Positions 9,277 to 18,074 are shown, numbered from the stretch's first letter. The stretch: 64,000 nt of DNA from Croceibacterium salegens (GCF_009827435.1 NZ_WTYM01000058.1:1-64000), one strand, 5' to 3'. Program-made: numbers and translations. Notes: a model not told the origin generated them from the sequence alone.

Positions 9277-10851
9277 ATGAATCGGTACTTCACTTCGGCT
9301 GCGGCACTTGCATTGGCCATGCTGCCGCTGGCCGCACAGGCGCAGGATACGGTGGTGACGATCGACACCGCCCATCCGGGTGCGACGATCGACCGCAACA
9401 TCTTCGGTCAGTTCGCCGAGCATCTCGGCACCGGCATCTATGGCGGGGTGTGGGTCGGACCGGCTTCGGAGATCCCCAATGTCCGCGGCATCCGCAGCGA
9501 CGTGGTTGCCGCGCTGAAGGCGATCAAGGTCCCCAACGTCCGCTGGCCGGGCGGCTGCTTCGCCGACGAGTACCACTGGAAGAACGGGATTGGCGCGGCC
9601 TCGGCACGGCGGGCGACGGTCAATGCGAACTGGGGCGGGGCGATCGAGCCCAACAGCTTCGGGACCGACGAGTTCTTCGACTTCATCGGCCAGATCGGCT
9701 CGGAGGCCTATGTCTCGGTCAATGTCGGTTCGGGCACGCTCGAGGAAGCGTCCGAATGGATGGCCTATATGACCGCCGACCAGCGTAGCGCCGCCGGGGC
9801 GGACCGGGCGAAGAACGGCCATGCCGCGCCCTACAGGGTCAAATATCTCGGGATTGGCAATGAGAGCTGGGGCTGCGGCGGCAACATGCGCCCCGAATAT
9901 TATACCGACCTGCTCAAACGCTACGCCCGCTTTAGCCGCAACTACAATCCCGCCCAGCAGGGTGAAGGTAACCCGGATACCATGCAGCGGATCGCGGTCG
10001 GGCCGACCGATGACGACACTGCCTATACCGAAGGGGTGATGAAGGCCTGGGCCGAGCGCGACTGGAGCTGGTCGATCGAGGGGCTCTCGCTGCACAGCTA
10101 CACCGTGCCGCAATGGCCGCCCTCGCTGCCGAGCACCGAATTCGGCGAGGATGATTACGCGCTTATCCTGGCGACCACGCTCAAGATGGACGCACGGATC
10201 GCGAAGCATGCGGCGATCATGGACAGATACGATCCCGAGAAGGTGGTGCCGCTGGCGGTCGACGAATGGGGCGTGTGGCTGCGCGAAACGCCGGGCACGC
10301 CGTCGGGCTTCCTGCAGCAGCAGAACTCGCTTCGCGACGGGATCCTTGCCGCGCTCAACTTCAACATCTTCGCGCGCCATGCCGACCGGGTGCGGATGGC
10401 CAATATCGCGCAGATGGTGAATGTGCTGCAGGCGCTGATCCTGACTGACGGGCCGAAAATGGTCCGCACCCCGACCTATTGGGTGCACCAGATGTACCTG
10501 CCGATGCAGGACGCAACCTTTGTCCCGGTGAGCTTCGACGCGGGCACTTATACCCGCGGCGCTATCGCCATGCCGGCGGTCGATGCGGTAGCGATGCGGG
10601 CGAAGGACGGCAAGCTGTGGCTCTCGCTGGTCAATCTCGACCCGCACAAGTCGCGCACTATCGCCATCGAAGGCCTAAAGGCCAAAAGTGCGACAGGCGA
10701 AGTCCTGACCGCCGCCAACGTAAGTTCGATCAACACGTTCGACGCGCCGAACACGGTCGTGCCGAAGCCGATCGCGGGAATCCTCAATAGCGGCAAAGTC
10801 AGCATGATTTTGCCTGCCAAGTCGGTGGTGGTGATCGCGTTAGGCGAATGA
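9277..10851 (+). CDS. abfA: Secreted GH51 alpha-L-arabinofuranosidase
   Basis: 524 aa with a Sec signal (cut near residue 22, after AQA). It releases L-arabinofuranosyl residues from arabinan or arabinoxylan oligosaccharides in the periplasm or outside. GH51 hallmarks are NIFGQFAEHLG, NVRWPGGCFADEYHWK, acid/base Glu196 in GIGNESWGCGG and nucleophile Glu330 in VDEWGVW, followed by a C-terminal beta domain. It is the last gene of the rightward operon, 18 bases after dgoA, which argues that L-arabinose is one substrate of the locus. Confidence 0.92.
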   Translation: MNRYFTSAAALALAMLPLAAQAQDTVVTIDTAHPGATIDRNIFGQFAEHLGTGIYGGVWVGPASEIPNVRGIRSDVVAALKAIKVPNVRWPGGCFADEYHWKNGIGAASARRATVNANWGGAIEPNSFGTDEFFDFIGQIGSEAYVSVNVGSGTLEEASEWMAYMTADQRSAAGADRAKNGHAAPYRVKYLGIGNESWGCGGNMRPEYYTDLLKRYARFSRNYNPAQQGEGNPDTMQRIAVGPTDDDTAYTEGVMKAWAERDWSWSIEGLSLHSYTVPQWPPSLPSTEFGEDDYALILATTLKMDARIAKHAAIMDRYDPEKVVPLAVDEWGVWLRETPGTPSGFLQQQNSLRDGILAALNFNIFARHADRVRMANIAQMVNVLQALILTDGPKMVRTPTYWVHQMYLPMQDATFVPVSFDAGTYTRGAIAMPAVDAVAMRAKDGKLWLSLVNLDPHKSRTIAIEGLKAKSATGEVLTAANVSSINTFDAPNTVVPKPIAGILNSGKVSMILPAKSVVVIALGE

Positions 10852-11653
10852 GAACGGGCTGGAAGCTATTTTGTTCGATCGTCCAAGGCCGGCAGGTAAA
10901 GATCTGCCACCACTAGACCGCAGGATAGTCTCAAGGAGGCTTGAACTGCTTCAAAAGAAGACCACTGCAGGGATTGCAACGCCCGAGTATGAAGCCGATC
11001 GTAAGCGGCCAATGGTTTACTGTCTGCACTTCAGCTGGTCTAATGGAAAAGAGGACTGTGCTGCTGTCCCTCGTCGCAAATCTCAGTGCTAAGGGCACTA
11101 AGGTGAGTGCAATCGACGTTGCGTCTGTGCGGTTCTCCACACCGCCCCGTTTATCCATGCGATCCTTGGCTAAGACGCACTGGACGAGAGCGGTTGTCGG
11201 CCGCCAGACTCATGGCCGCGTCGACCTAGGACGGAATAAGGCCGGGTCAAGAACAACAGTTAAGTCACCGACGGACCGGAAAGGGCCCTTTGCAGTTTCC
11301 CCTCTCTTTCCTTGTTGTCGCCCAAACGGCTCCCCGTTATTACGAGTCTCAATCGCTCTGCTGATAGACGGGAAACTCGCGCAATCCTTTGGTTTTGGGT
11401 GCCCGAACTAGGTTTGACGGGCGGGATTTGGCGCGAAAATTCGAAAATAGCTATGATTCCTTAGGTGGGACTTGTTCGGCGCGTACGGCGTAGCGTTCCA
11501 ACTTCGAGGACTCGTTGTCGGAGACCACGGATTTGTTACGAGAGTTGCGACGCACGGGCGGCCGAGCAAGGAATCCTCATAGGTGACGAGACTGGAGTGG
11601 GCGAGCATGATTTTCAGCACATGCCGTTCCGACATGACGCTTCTTCCGAACGT
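10852..11653. other. About 800 bases with no supported gene; left flank of the low-GC island
   Basis: Several open frames exist on both strands, the longest 156 codons at 10941-11411, but none has recognisable motifs, codon use like the neighbours or a convincing ribosome binding site. Base composition is lower in GC than the sugar operon. A short minus-strand frame ending at 11451 reads like the tail of a charged protein, too little to name. It may be decayed mobile DNA. Confidence 0.5.
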
Positions 11654-12367
11654 TTAATACACTCTCACGACGATAGTGCTCAGGTTGTCAGGAGCGCCCC
11701 GAGCGAGAACCGTCTCGGTGATTTCGTCGACGGCTTGCCCCGGATTTCTCGAGGCAATGATCCGACAAAGTTCATCATCGCTCAGCATTCGCGAAACCCC
11801 GTCGGTGACGAGCAGAAAGTGGTCGCCTGCCTCGGTGCTTCCGGACGTCACGTCAATCTTGAGGTCCCTTTTCGCGCCGATCGCCCTTGTGATCACGTTT
11901 GCGTCGGGATGGGTGGCTGCTTCGGCTTCATCCAGCATCCCTGAACGCACGAGATCCCAGACAAGGCTGTGATCCTGCGTAACTTGGGTGATTGAATGCC
12001 CGCGGATCAGGTAGCAACGACTATCGCCGGCCCAGAGACAGACGTATCTTCCGTTTCTTATGGCGAGCATTACGACTGTGCTGCCGATCGTGCTGGGCCG
12101 GCCGCATCCCCAGGCCATTTCCAGCAGTTCGCCGTTGACTTCGTGAAGCAAGCGGTCGGTTTCGGCCGCAACGCTTTCTAGAGTCCCTTCCGAGCCCAAC
12201 TCCGCAAGAGCCTCGACAATCCGAGCTGATGCAACTTCGCCGGCTTCATGACCGCCCATTCCGTCGGCCACCGCCCAGATGGCAAGGTCGGTTCGGTCGA
12301 GTAGCGCGTCTTCGTTGGAAATTCGCTTCTTCCCCAAGTCGCATGCTGAGGCGCTCGAAAAATACAT
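11654..12367 (-). CDS. PP2C-family Ser/Thr protein phosphatase
   Basis: 237 aa, compact bacterial PPM/PP2C catalytic domain without extra regions. It dephosphorylates Ser/Thr residues using two metal ions. The metal-site motifs are complete: KRISNEDAL, AVADGMGGHEAGEVAS, WAGDSRCYLIRG, LVTDGVS and GAPDNLSTIVV. The ATG at 12367 is chosen because AAGGGGA lies just upstream; in-frame extension further upstream would run into the kinase gene. It diverges from the Ser/Thr kinase across a 91-base gap and is its probable antagonist. Confidence 0.9.
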   Translation of the reverse strand: MYFSSASACDLGKKRISNEDALLDRTDLAIWAVADGMGGHEAGEVASARIVEALAELGSEGTLESVAAETDRLLHEVNGELLEMAWGCGRPSTIGSTVVMLAIRNGRYVCLWAGDSRCYLIRGHSITQVTQDHSLVWDLVRSGMLDEAEAATHPDANVITRAIGAKRDLKIDVTSGSTEAGDHFLLVTDGVSRMLSDDELCRIIASRNPGQAVDEITETVLARGAPDNLSTIVVRVY

Positions 12368-12458
12368 CACGGTCCCCTTCCAAAAACGACTGGCAGAGTA
12401 GATGGCATCGCGGTTAACATCGCAATCGGATTCTTGAAGGCACAGGGGGCTTGGAATT

Positions 12459-14747
12459 TTGACCAAGGCGTACAGTAACAGGGCATTGCCGGCAGGAACT
12501 GTGCTTCGAGAATGGAGACTCGAAGAGGTACTGGGCGTCGGAGGTTTCGGCATTGTCTACAAGGCGCGCGGAATCTATTTCAACGAACTGGTTGCAATTA
12601 AAGAATACTTCCCCTCCTCGATCAGTGAGCGGGATGACGACGATACGGTTGTTCCCATCGATTCCCATGCCGAGGAAGTTCACGCCCTGGGTCTCAAGAA
12701 GTTCGTCGAAGAAGCAAAGTTGCTATGGAATCTTTCCACGCCGACACGCCATCCAAACATTGTCAGTGTTCGTAGCCTATTCGAGATTCACGGCACGGCC
12801 TACATGGTCATGGACTTCGAGGACGGCACTCCGCTGTCCAAAGCTCTTAAGAAAGGACGGAAATTCAACGAGTCCAGCCTTCGGGCGATGATCCTTCCAA
12901 TTGCACAGGGGCTTGAGCTGGCGCACCGGGTCGGCGTGCTTCACCGCGACATCAAACCGCCCAACATCATTCTGAACGACGACGGCCATTCCGTTCTGAT
13001 CGATTTCGGCTCCGCCCGTTTTGAATCAGGAGAAGCGACGAGCACAAAGGTCACCTTCCATACTCCGCCATACGCGGCGGTCGAGCAGTACGTGAGGACC
13101 TTTCCGCAAGGTCCGTGGACGGACATCTACGCCCTCGGCGTCGTCCTCTACATCTGCATCATAGGAGAAAAGCCGGCCGAAGCACTCGAGCGGATTCACG
13201 GGAACGCCGGAGTCCCACTGGCTCATCGCAACCTTCCCGGCTTCAGCCTGGGCTTCCTGAAGGCAATCGATACGGCGATGCTAATCAAGCCCGAGGATCG
13301 TCCGCAGTCCATTTCCGAATGGCTCAATATGCTCGATGAAAAGGACTTGGCCGAAGCTCGCGTCGAGGATGAAGACAGGACGAGGCTGGGCGGCTGGGAC
13401 ACTGAAACGCCCGACATCGTCCCCGTCTCTTCGCCCAGGATGGCGTTCGGCGGACTAGATATGATTATTGAAACGGGCGTGCCCAAGTCCCCGAGCGATG
13501 CGACGTTTCTCAGCGAGGAAGTTTATAGTGAAGGTGAGGAGTCTGACGCGAGGGCAACGACCGATACTCGAGACAAGCAGGAGGCTAAGGCGGAGTTGCC
13601 GCTCGCAGCTAAGTCAGATGCTGCGCCTGTGGCTCCTTCCCCCTCCACTATCTTTAGGAAAGACAACGATGGTGAGAATGGGTGCGGCAGGTCCGAAGGC
13701 CGTGTCAGTCAGGCCGCCAAGGTCGAATTCCTCCAGGGAGGCAACAACGCAGCGAATGAATATGGCGGCACAGCGATGTCGAATAGCGAAAACAAGAAGT
13801 CGGGCGTTTTGAAGGGAGAGCCCAAGAAGGCTCTGCTTTTTGGGGGCGTGGCTGCGTTAGTAGTCGCAATCATTAGTGTGTGGGCAAGCTTTAATGAAAT
13901 CGGCGCGAAGCCCGACCCTGCTCTGTTGGTGGACGAATCCAACGTTTCGTCGAGCTCGCAAGATGCTATTAATGCTTACGAAAAAGACTTGGACGGACTT
14001 GCTGATGCAGCGGGAGCAGCAGGTATCCCTGCCACCGTCGTGAGTCTTCTCAACGATGCGGGCGGCAACTCGACCAATCCACTCCGGCGTCTAGGCAGAT
14101 TCGCGAAAGCGGCATTCGCCGCAGCAGACAACGAGGTCGGCGCGAAACGTACGCCTCGCCCAGTACAGGAAATCTGGTCGAAGCTCGAGTTGATACGCCG
14201 AGACAGCTTGCTTGTTGATCAAAGTAGCGAATTCCCGGTCGCAATTGCGTCAGCTCAGAATTTGGTGGGCCACTACGGCGACCTGCGGCGCGCACTTAGC
14301 GATACAAAGGCCGCTGCGAATCGGGGGGCGGCGAAACCTTCCGAGGTAGAGAAACCGGGATCGGTCGTAGTCGCAACGACAGTCGAGACTATCACGTCTG
14401 CTGGCACGACAGCCCCGAGCCCGGCTCCGGATGGGAATGTGACGGATGCACAGAAACGGGAATTCGCATCGGTGCTGGCTGGCGCGCGTGATGTTGCTAG
14501 GGAAGTCATTCAACTTGGACGCAAGCGTCCCAGTTCGAATGCAAGTGAGGAAGAAAAGGCAAGCTACAGCATTCGCCACAGCGCCGCTGAAGCGGCGAAA
14601 GACTACCAAAGGTACCTTGACAGTCTCGACGCGTCGATGCGCGGGACGACGGGCGCAGTCGAGGCCAAGCAATCAATTACCAAGGCATACCAGACACGCG
14701 CATATCTCACCGATTTGCGCCAGCGCTCGCAGCTGAGCCTGAAGTAG
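12459..14747 (+). CDS. Transmembrane Ser/Thr protein kinase with unknown C-terminal extracytoplasmic region
   Basis: 762 aa. A Hanks-type kinase domain occupies about residues 20-295: glycine loop GVGGFGIVYKA, Lys48 in VAIKEYF, HRDIKPPN (Asp164, Lys166), DFGSAR (Asp182) and TPPYAAVEQY. A low-complexity acidic linker (300-450) follows, then one membrane helix at about 458-478, then about 280 residues predicted outside the cytoplasm, rich in Ala/Ser with helical stretches and no recognised fold. It starts with TTG, backed by AGGGGG nine bases upstream. The domain order resembles PpkA/PrkC-type receptor kinases. It converges with the SLOG-TM gene, leaving only 3 bases. Confidence 0.88.
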   Translation: MTKAYSNRALPAGTVLREWRLEEVLGVGGFGIVYKARGIYFNELVAIKEYFPSSISERDDDDTVVPIDSHAEEVHALGLKKFVEEAKLLWNLSTPTRHPNIVSVRSLFEIHGTAYMVMDFEDGTPLSKALKKGRKFNESSLRAMILPIAQGLELAHRVGVLHRDIKPPNIILNDDGHSVLIDFGSARFESGEATSTKVTFHTPPYAAVEQYVRTFPQGPWTDIYALGVVLYICIIGEKPAEALERIHGNAGVPLAHRNLPGFSLGFLKAIDTAMLIKPEDRPQSISEWLNMLDEKDLAEARVEDEDRTRLGGWDTETPDIVPVSSPRMAFGGLDMIIETGVPKSPSDATFLSEEVYSEGEESDARATTDTRDKQEAKAELPLAAKSDAAPVAPSPSTIFRKDNDGENGCGRSEGRVSQAAKVEFLQGGNNAANEYGGTAMSNSENKKSGVLKGEPKKALLFGGVAALVVAIISVWASFNEIGAKPDPALLVDESNVSSSSQDAINAYEKDLDGLADAAGAAGIPATVVSLLNDAGGNSTNPLRRLGRFAKAAFAAADNEVGAKRTPRPVQEIWSKLELIRRDSLLVDQSSEFPVAIASAQNLVGHYGDLRRALSDTKAAANRGAAKPSEVEKPGSVVVATTVETITSAGTTAPSPAPDGNVTDAQKREFASVLAGARDVAREVIQLGRKRPSSNASEEEKASYSIRHSAAEAAKDYQRYLDSLDASMRGTTGAVEAKQSITKAYQTRAYLTDLRQRSQLSLK

Positions 14748-14750
14748 ATC

Positions 14751-16535
14751 CTAACCGGGAACCTGCAACGAGCGCTCGCTATAGGCGACGGTCCACTCAT
14801 TCAGATCCGACAGCATGATCTGTGCAGTGTTTTCCAATTCGCGTGCAAGATCCTCGATGTTCGTCACGACAGCAAGTTCTTCCGAGTTGGCGGCAAGTTC
14901 TTTGGCGGTACTCGCTGACCTGCTCGAAGCGAGCAGATGTTCGCCATGGCCCCGCAATCCGAAGACTGCCGCGCCTAGAGCCGGGAAACCCGCCGTCACA
15001 AACACAAAAAAAGGTGTGAGCCTGATAACGAGACCATGTGCAAACACACTTAGTAGTAGGTAAAGGCAACAAGCAATTATGACCGAGGTCATAATGAGTT
15101 CGCCGACCAGGTGCAGGCGGTGATCTAAGTCATGCATCCGTGCCGCATTGCTACGGTGGTAAGAGATCTGATCTTTGATGTGCCAGTTGCGCACCTCTTC
15201 TGCCAACTCTCTAATAGTGGGCTCGTCAAGCAAGCCGCGAGTGCTGGGCATTTCGCGCCAAATGGCCGCTGCGTACCATCGTGTCCAGTCTCCCACAGCC
15301 TCGCGGCCCCGAACCGCGAATACGTTTTCCCGGCGAGAGGGTGGGCCTATCAATCCTGTTTGTTTGAGGTAAGACAGCGACCGCAAAGATTCCGCAAGAT
15401 GTCTGTATTGCAGCCACTTACGATGCCAGGCGCCTTGGCTTCCGATCCGCGTATTAATATATAGTAAGGAAAGGATGCACAGTTCTCCCAATACAAGAAA
15501 GAATTTAAGGCTCGGCACCATCAGACCGGCAAGAGCAATAAGAACTGCAAGCGCTGAAAGAAGATAGTTCGTGACATGACTGCTACGAAACAATTGGGCG
15601 TAGCGGATCGCCAGAAAGTTTGCCCATTCATATGCTAGGGACTGCGTCTTGAATTTGACGTGGTTGGCGGCTGCGTGATTCTTAATCGCGTCGGCCAACG
15701 AAGGTTGGCGCCAAGGACGGGTCGAAACCCTCTTCACACCGAGCATCGCCAACATTAGCGGAAATTCGATCCTTGGATTAAAGGAGGAAGAGTTCTCTTC
15801 AAGGAACACATCCAGTTCGTCTACGCCGATCACATCGATCGGCAGGAGCAAACGACTAACAACCTCTTCTAGGTCGATTGAATCTACTAGTGGCGCAATT
15901 ACCGGTTCAACTGCATCTCCTCCCGCTAAGAGGCGAATCTTTCCCAAAGTCGCATGATCACGGTTCAATGGTATGTGAATAACAGGGATGCCGCCCCTCA
16001 ACGCGAGATCTACTACATGAGCGGTTCCACCCGGTCCCCTCGCACCTTTTCCGTCCCAAACGGCTATAACGATGTCCGCGGCCGCAATGATAGCCTTACC
16101 TACCAGTACGTAGGCATCTTCTTCCGCTTCCCTTGTACCGGGAAGCGCGAAGAATCCATCTACTTTGTCGAAATGCTGACGGTAATCCGTATGCTCTTGC
16201 CCTATTGGAAAATCCCGCTCATATTCCTTGGGTGGAAATGGAAGCATAGCGCGAAGTTCGTAGCCATGCTTGCGTGCGCTGGTCGCCGCCAATTGATCAG
16301 CTCCAGTTGCAAGTGCAGTATGGAGTCGCATCAGGGGCGGCTCGCGTGTAAAATGTCCGCCTGCTTTATTGAAGGTGGCGTGCGTGGCAACAGCCAGGTT
16401 GGAAAATACGCTGTCAAAATAGTTAAGCAATTCCGCAATAAGGCTTTCGTCAATCGCCTGAGCCCGATGCCCGGTCACACCGACGTTGAGAGTCAGTCTC
16501 GGACGGGGCGGGTGCATGCCCGTGCAGCTGTCCAT
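14751..16535 (-). CDS. SLOG-domain protein with four predicted TM helices (SLATT/DUF4231-like effector candidate)
   Basis: 594 aa. The N-terminal about 190 residues form a SLOG/DprA-like Rossmann domain: NVGVTGHR (19-24), ALATGADQLAA (74-84), MLPFPPKEYERDF (97-109) and the late GPGGTAHVVDLAL (168-179). SLOG domains bind nucleotides or NAD-derived signals. Two hydrophobic helices lie near 322-360, and two more near 476-526, each next to amphipathic basic stretches (AWHRKWLQYRHLAESLRS), resembling the SLATT pore-type domains predicted in conflict systems. The start overlaps the TIR-FHA stop as TAATG, so the two are translationally coupled. Function is inferred and no enzymatic motif is visible. 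Confidence 0.7.
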   Translation of the reverse strand: MDSCTGMHPPRPRLTLNVGVTGHRAQAIDESLIAELLNYFDSVFSNLAVATHATFNKAGGHFTREPPLMRLHTALATGADQLAATSARKHGYELRAMLPFPPKEYERDFPIGQEHTDYRQHFDKVDGFFALPGTREAEEDAYVLVGKAIIAAADIVIAVWDGKGARGPGGTAHVVDLALRGGIPVIHIPLNRDHATLGKIRLLAGGDAVEPVIAPLVDSIDLEEVVSRLLLPIDVIGVDELDVFLEENSSSFNPRIEFPLMLAMLGVKRVSTRPWRQPSLADAIKNHAAANHVKFKTQSLAYEWANFLAIRYAQLFRSSHVTNYLLSALAVLIALAGLMVPSLKFFLVLGELCILSLLYINTRIGSQGAWHRKWLQYRHLAESLRSLSYLKQTGLIGPPSRRENVFAVRGREAVGDWTRWYAAAIWREMPSTRGLLDEPTIRELAEEVRNWHIKDQISYHRSNAARMHDLDHRLHLVGELIMTSVIIACCLYLLLSVFAHGLVIRLTPFFVFVTAGFPALGAAVFGLRGHGEHLLASSRSASTAKELAANSEELAVVTNIEDLARELENTAQIMLSDLNEWTVAYSERSLQVPG

Positions 16536-17407
16536 TAACTGTCGACAGGCGTGAGCAATTTATGGACGAGGCGGCACGCCCCGATCATGAGTGTGGATCC
16601 GACCGGAAGTGTTGTCTTATCGCTGACTCTCACGCCATCGATGAAAGTCCCGTTGGTTGAGCCTAGGTCAACGACGAGAAGTTCATCACCGTTCTGTTCG
16701 ATCCTGCAATGGCGTCGCGAGACTTGTTTGTCTGACAACGTAATGTCCGCAGGTGTAATTCGTCCGATATCGCTGCCTAGCGGATTGACGGGGAATTGTC
16801 TTTCGACGCGTCCATCTACGATGAGTTGGAGATAATGCACGCACTCTTGCTTTGCCTTCGGCAAAATTGAAAACTGAGTGGCTTCCCACGTTTCATTATG
16901 ATCGCTGACGGCGTTCTTGTGCGGATCTGAGAATGCAGGAAACGCAGATCTAGATGGGTGCACGCCGGGTGCATGCGAAGTCTGGTCAGCTTGACCAGAC
17001 CCATTAGCACCCTTTTGAACAGTCCGATGCAGGTCGAGCAGAAAATTCTGCCATGTGGGATCTGAGATGTCACCATCCCAGTGGCTAAGGTCGATCGTGT
17101 GCAGCAATTCGAAGATAATCGGCCTGACGCATGGTTCGATGATTACGGGGGCAAGTTTGCCGGCTCTGTCGGCATTTGATGCTTCGGCCCGGACCCAACG
17201 AGACGAAACGGACCTTGGCGACCACAATACGACGACGGCTTTCGCCTCGGCCAAGTGACGTTCTATGATGAGGTCAAAGCTCTCTCCGGATTGCAATTCG
17301 ACGTCCCACCAGACGTGGAACCCTTCGCGCTCCAGACAGTGAGCTACAAGCCGCGCTTTCGCGCGATCCTCCTTACTATATGAGACAAAGATGTCCGTTT
17401 CGCTCAA
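16535..17407 (-). CDS. TIR-FHA fusion protein
   Basis: 290 aa. An N-terminal TIR domain (1-130) starts with DIFVSYSKEDR. The SSRWVRAEA segment places Trp71 and Glu75 where bacterial NADase-type TIRs carry their catalytic Glu, so NAD+ cleavage or cyclisation is plausible. A Ser/His/Pro-rich linker (131-180) follows, then an FHA domain (about 190-285) with all phosphothreonine-reading residues: Arg216, Ser230-His233 (SRRH) and Asn252 in STNGT. Translation appears to start at TTG 17407. The FHA links it to the kinase/phosphatase pair, the TIR to the SLOG protein it is coupled with. Confidence 0.85.
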   Translation of the reverse strand: MSETDIFVSYSKEDRAKARLVAHCLEREGFHVWWDVELQSGESFDLIIERHLAEAKAVVVLWSPRSVSSRWVRAEASNADRAGKLAPVIIEPCVRPIIFELLHTIDLSHWDGDISDPTWQNFLLDLHRTVQKGANGSGQADQTSHAPGVHPSRSAFPAFSDPHKNAVSDHNETWEATQFSILPKAKQECVHYLQLIVDGRVERQFPVNPLGSDIGRITPADITLSDKQVSRRHCRIEQNGDELLVVDLGSTNGTFIDGVRVSDKTTLPVGSTLMIGACRLVHKLLTPVDS

Positions 17408-17616
17408 TTGTCCGTTTCTCGAAGAGGATGTGCAAAGTGCAACAATTTGTTTCTGGATGCAATGTGCTCAATGATTGATTGAATCCCAAAAGTGTACATC
17501 CATCCGGCCAAACCCAATTGCTTTGTCGGCGGCGTTTCCAAGTAATGAGAGCGATTCCGGTCGCTCGCGAGCAGGTAATGTCGGGCCATATCAACGGGAA
17601 GATGGGATGCTGACAT
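17404..17616 (-). CDS. Possible small upstream ORF (70 aa), unrecognised
   Basis: An ATG-started frame of 70 codons whose TGA overlaps the TTG start of the TIR-FHA gene by 3 bases (TTGA). No domain, signal peptide or membrane helix was recognised, and no Shine-Dalgarno sequence precedes the ATG. The overlap is what a translationally coupled leader gene would look like, and the TIR-FHA gene itself has only a weak binding site. It may equally be chance. Confidence 0.25.
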   Translation of the reverse strand: MSASHLPVDMARHYLLASDRNRSHYLETPPTKQLGLAGWMYTFGIQSIIEHIASRNKLLHFAHPLRETDN

Positions 17617-18074
17617 TACGAAACACTCGTTAGTTACTGTTGCCTCCTATCACCATGTCTTTCATCACATGTTAGCCCGCTGCACGTCGATCAGCGGCAG
17701 CGATTTGTTACACTTCACAAGCAGTTGCCTCGACAACCCAACGGCTCATAAAGGCGTCTTGCCTAGTTGTTGTCCTAATACTGCGCTCCGCCTGGTCGAC
17801 CGGGGCGACGAGTTGTTCGAGCTGGCTGAGTACTTATTTGGCATCCGGCCGGTACTACTCGGCCCTCTCAAATTGGTCATCGGTCAGAGCAGAGCAGTCG
17901 TGAAGGTGTTAGAACCAAGCACAAGAATGGCCGAACATAGCCACTTCACGCGCATTTTCTTCACGCAAATCTTTCTCCTTTTCAATCCGGTAACTGGATA
18001 ATACAGTAAAGACGTTACGGCCGAAGTCGTCAGTGAAATGCTGTTAGGCTACCTTGTTTCGCCAATCGACGCTG
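17617..18074. other. Intergenic stretch, right flank of the low-GC island
   Basis: About 460 bases between the island and the mod operon. A plus-strand frame at 17669-18001 stays open but shows no family motif. Composition is lower in GC than the mod genes. No attachment site, tRNA or insertion-sequence end was recognised. Confidence 0.45.

Noticed and set aside
8263-10647. 794-codon minus-strand frame over dgoK, dgoA and abfA
   Set aside because: Antisense shadow; no motifs, and three well-recognised genes occupy the plus strand.
10941-11411. 156-codon frame left of the PP2C gene
   Set aside because: No recognisable domain, no ribosome binding site, unusual composition; left as intergenic.
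17669-18001. 110-codon plus-strand frame right of the island
   Set aside because: Cys-rich random-looking start, no family motif and no ribosome binding site.
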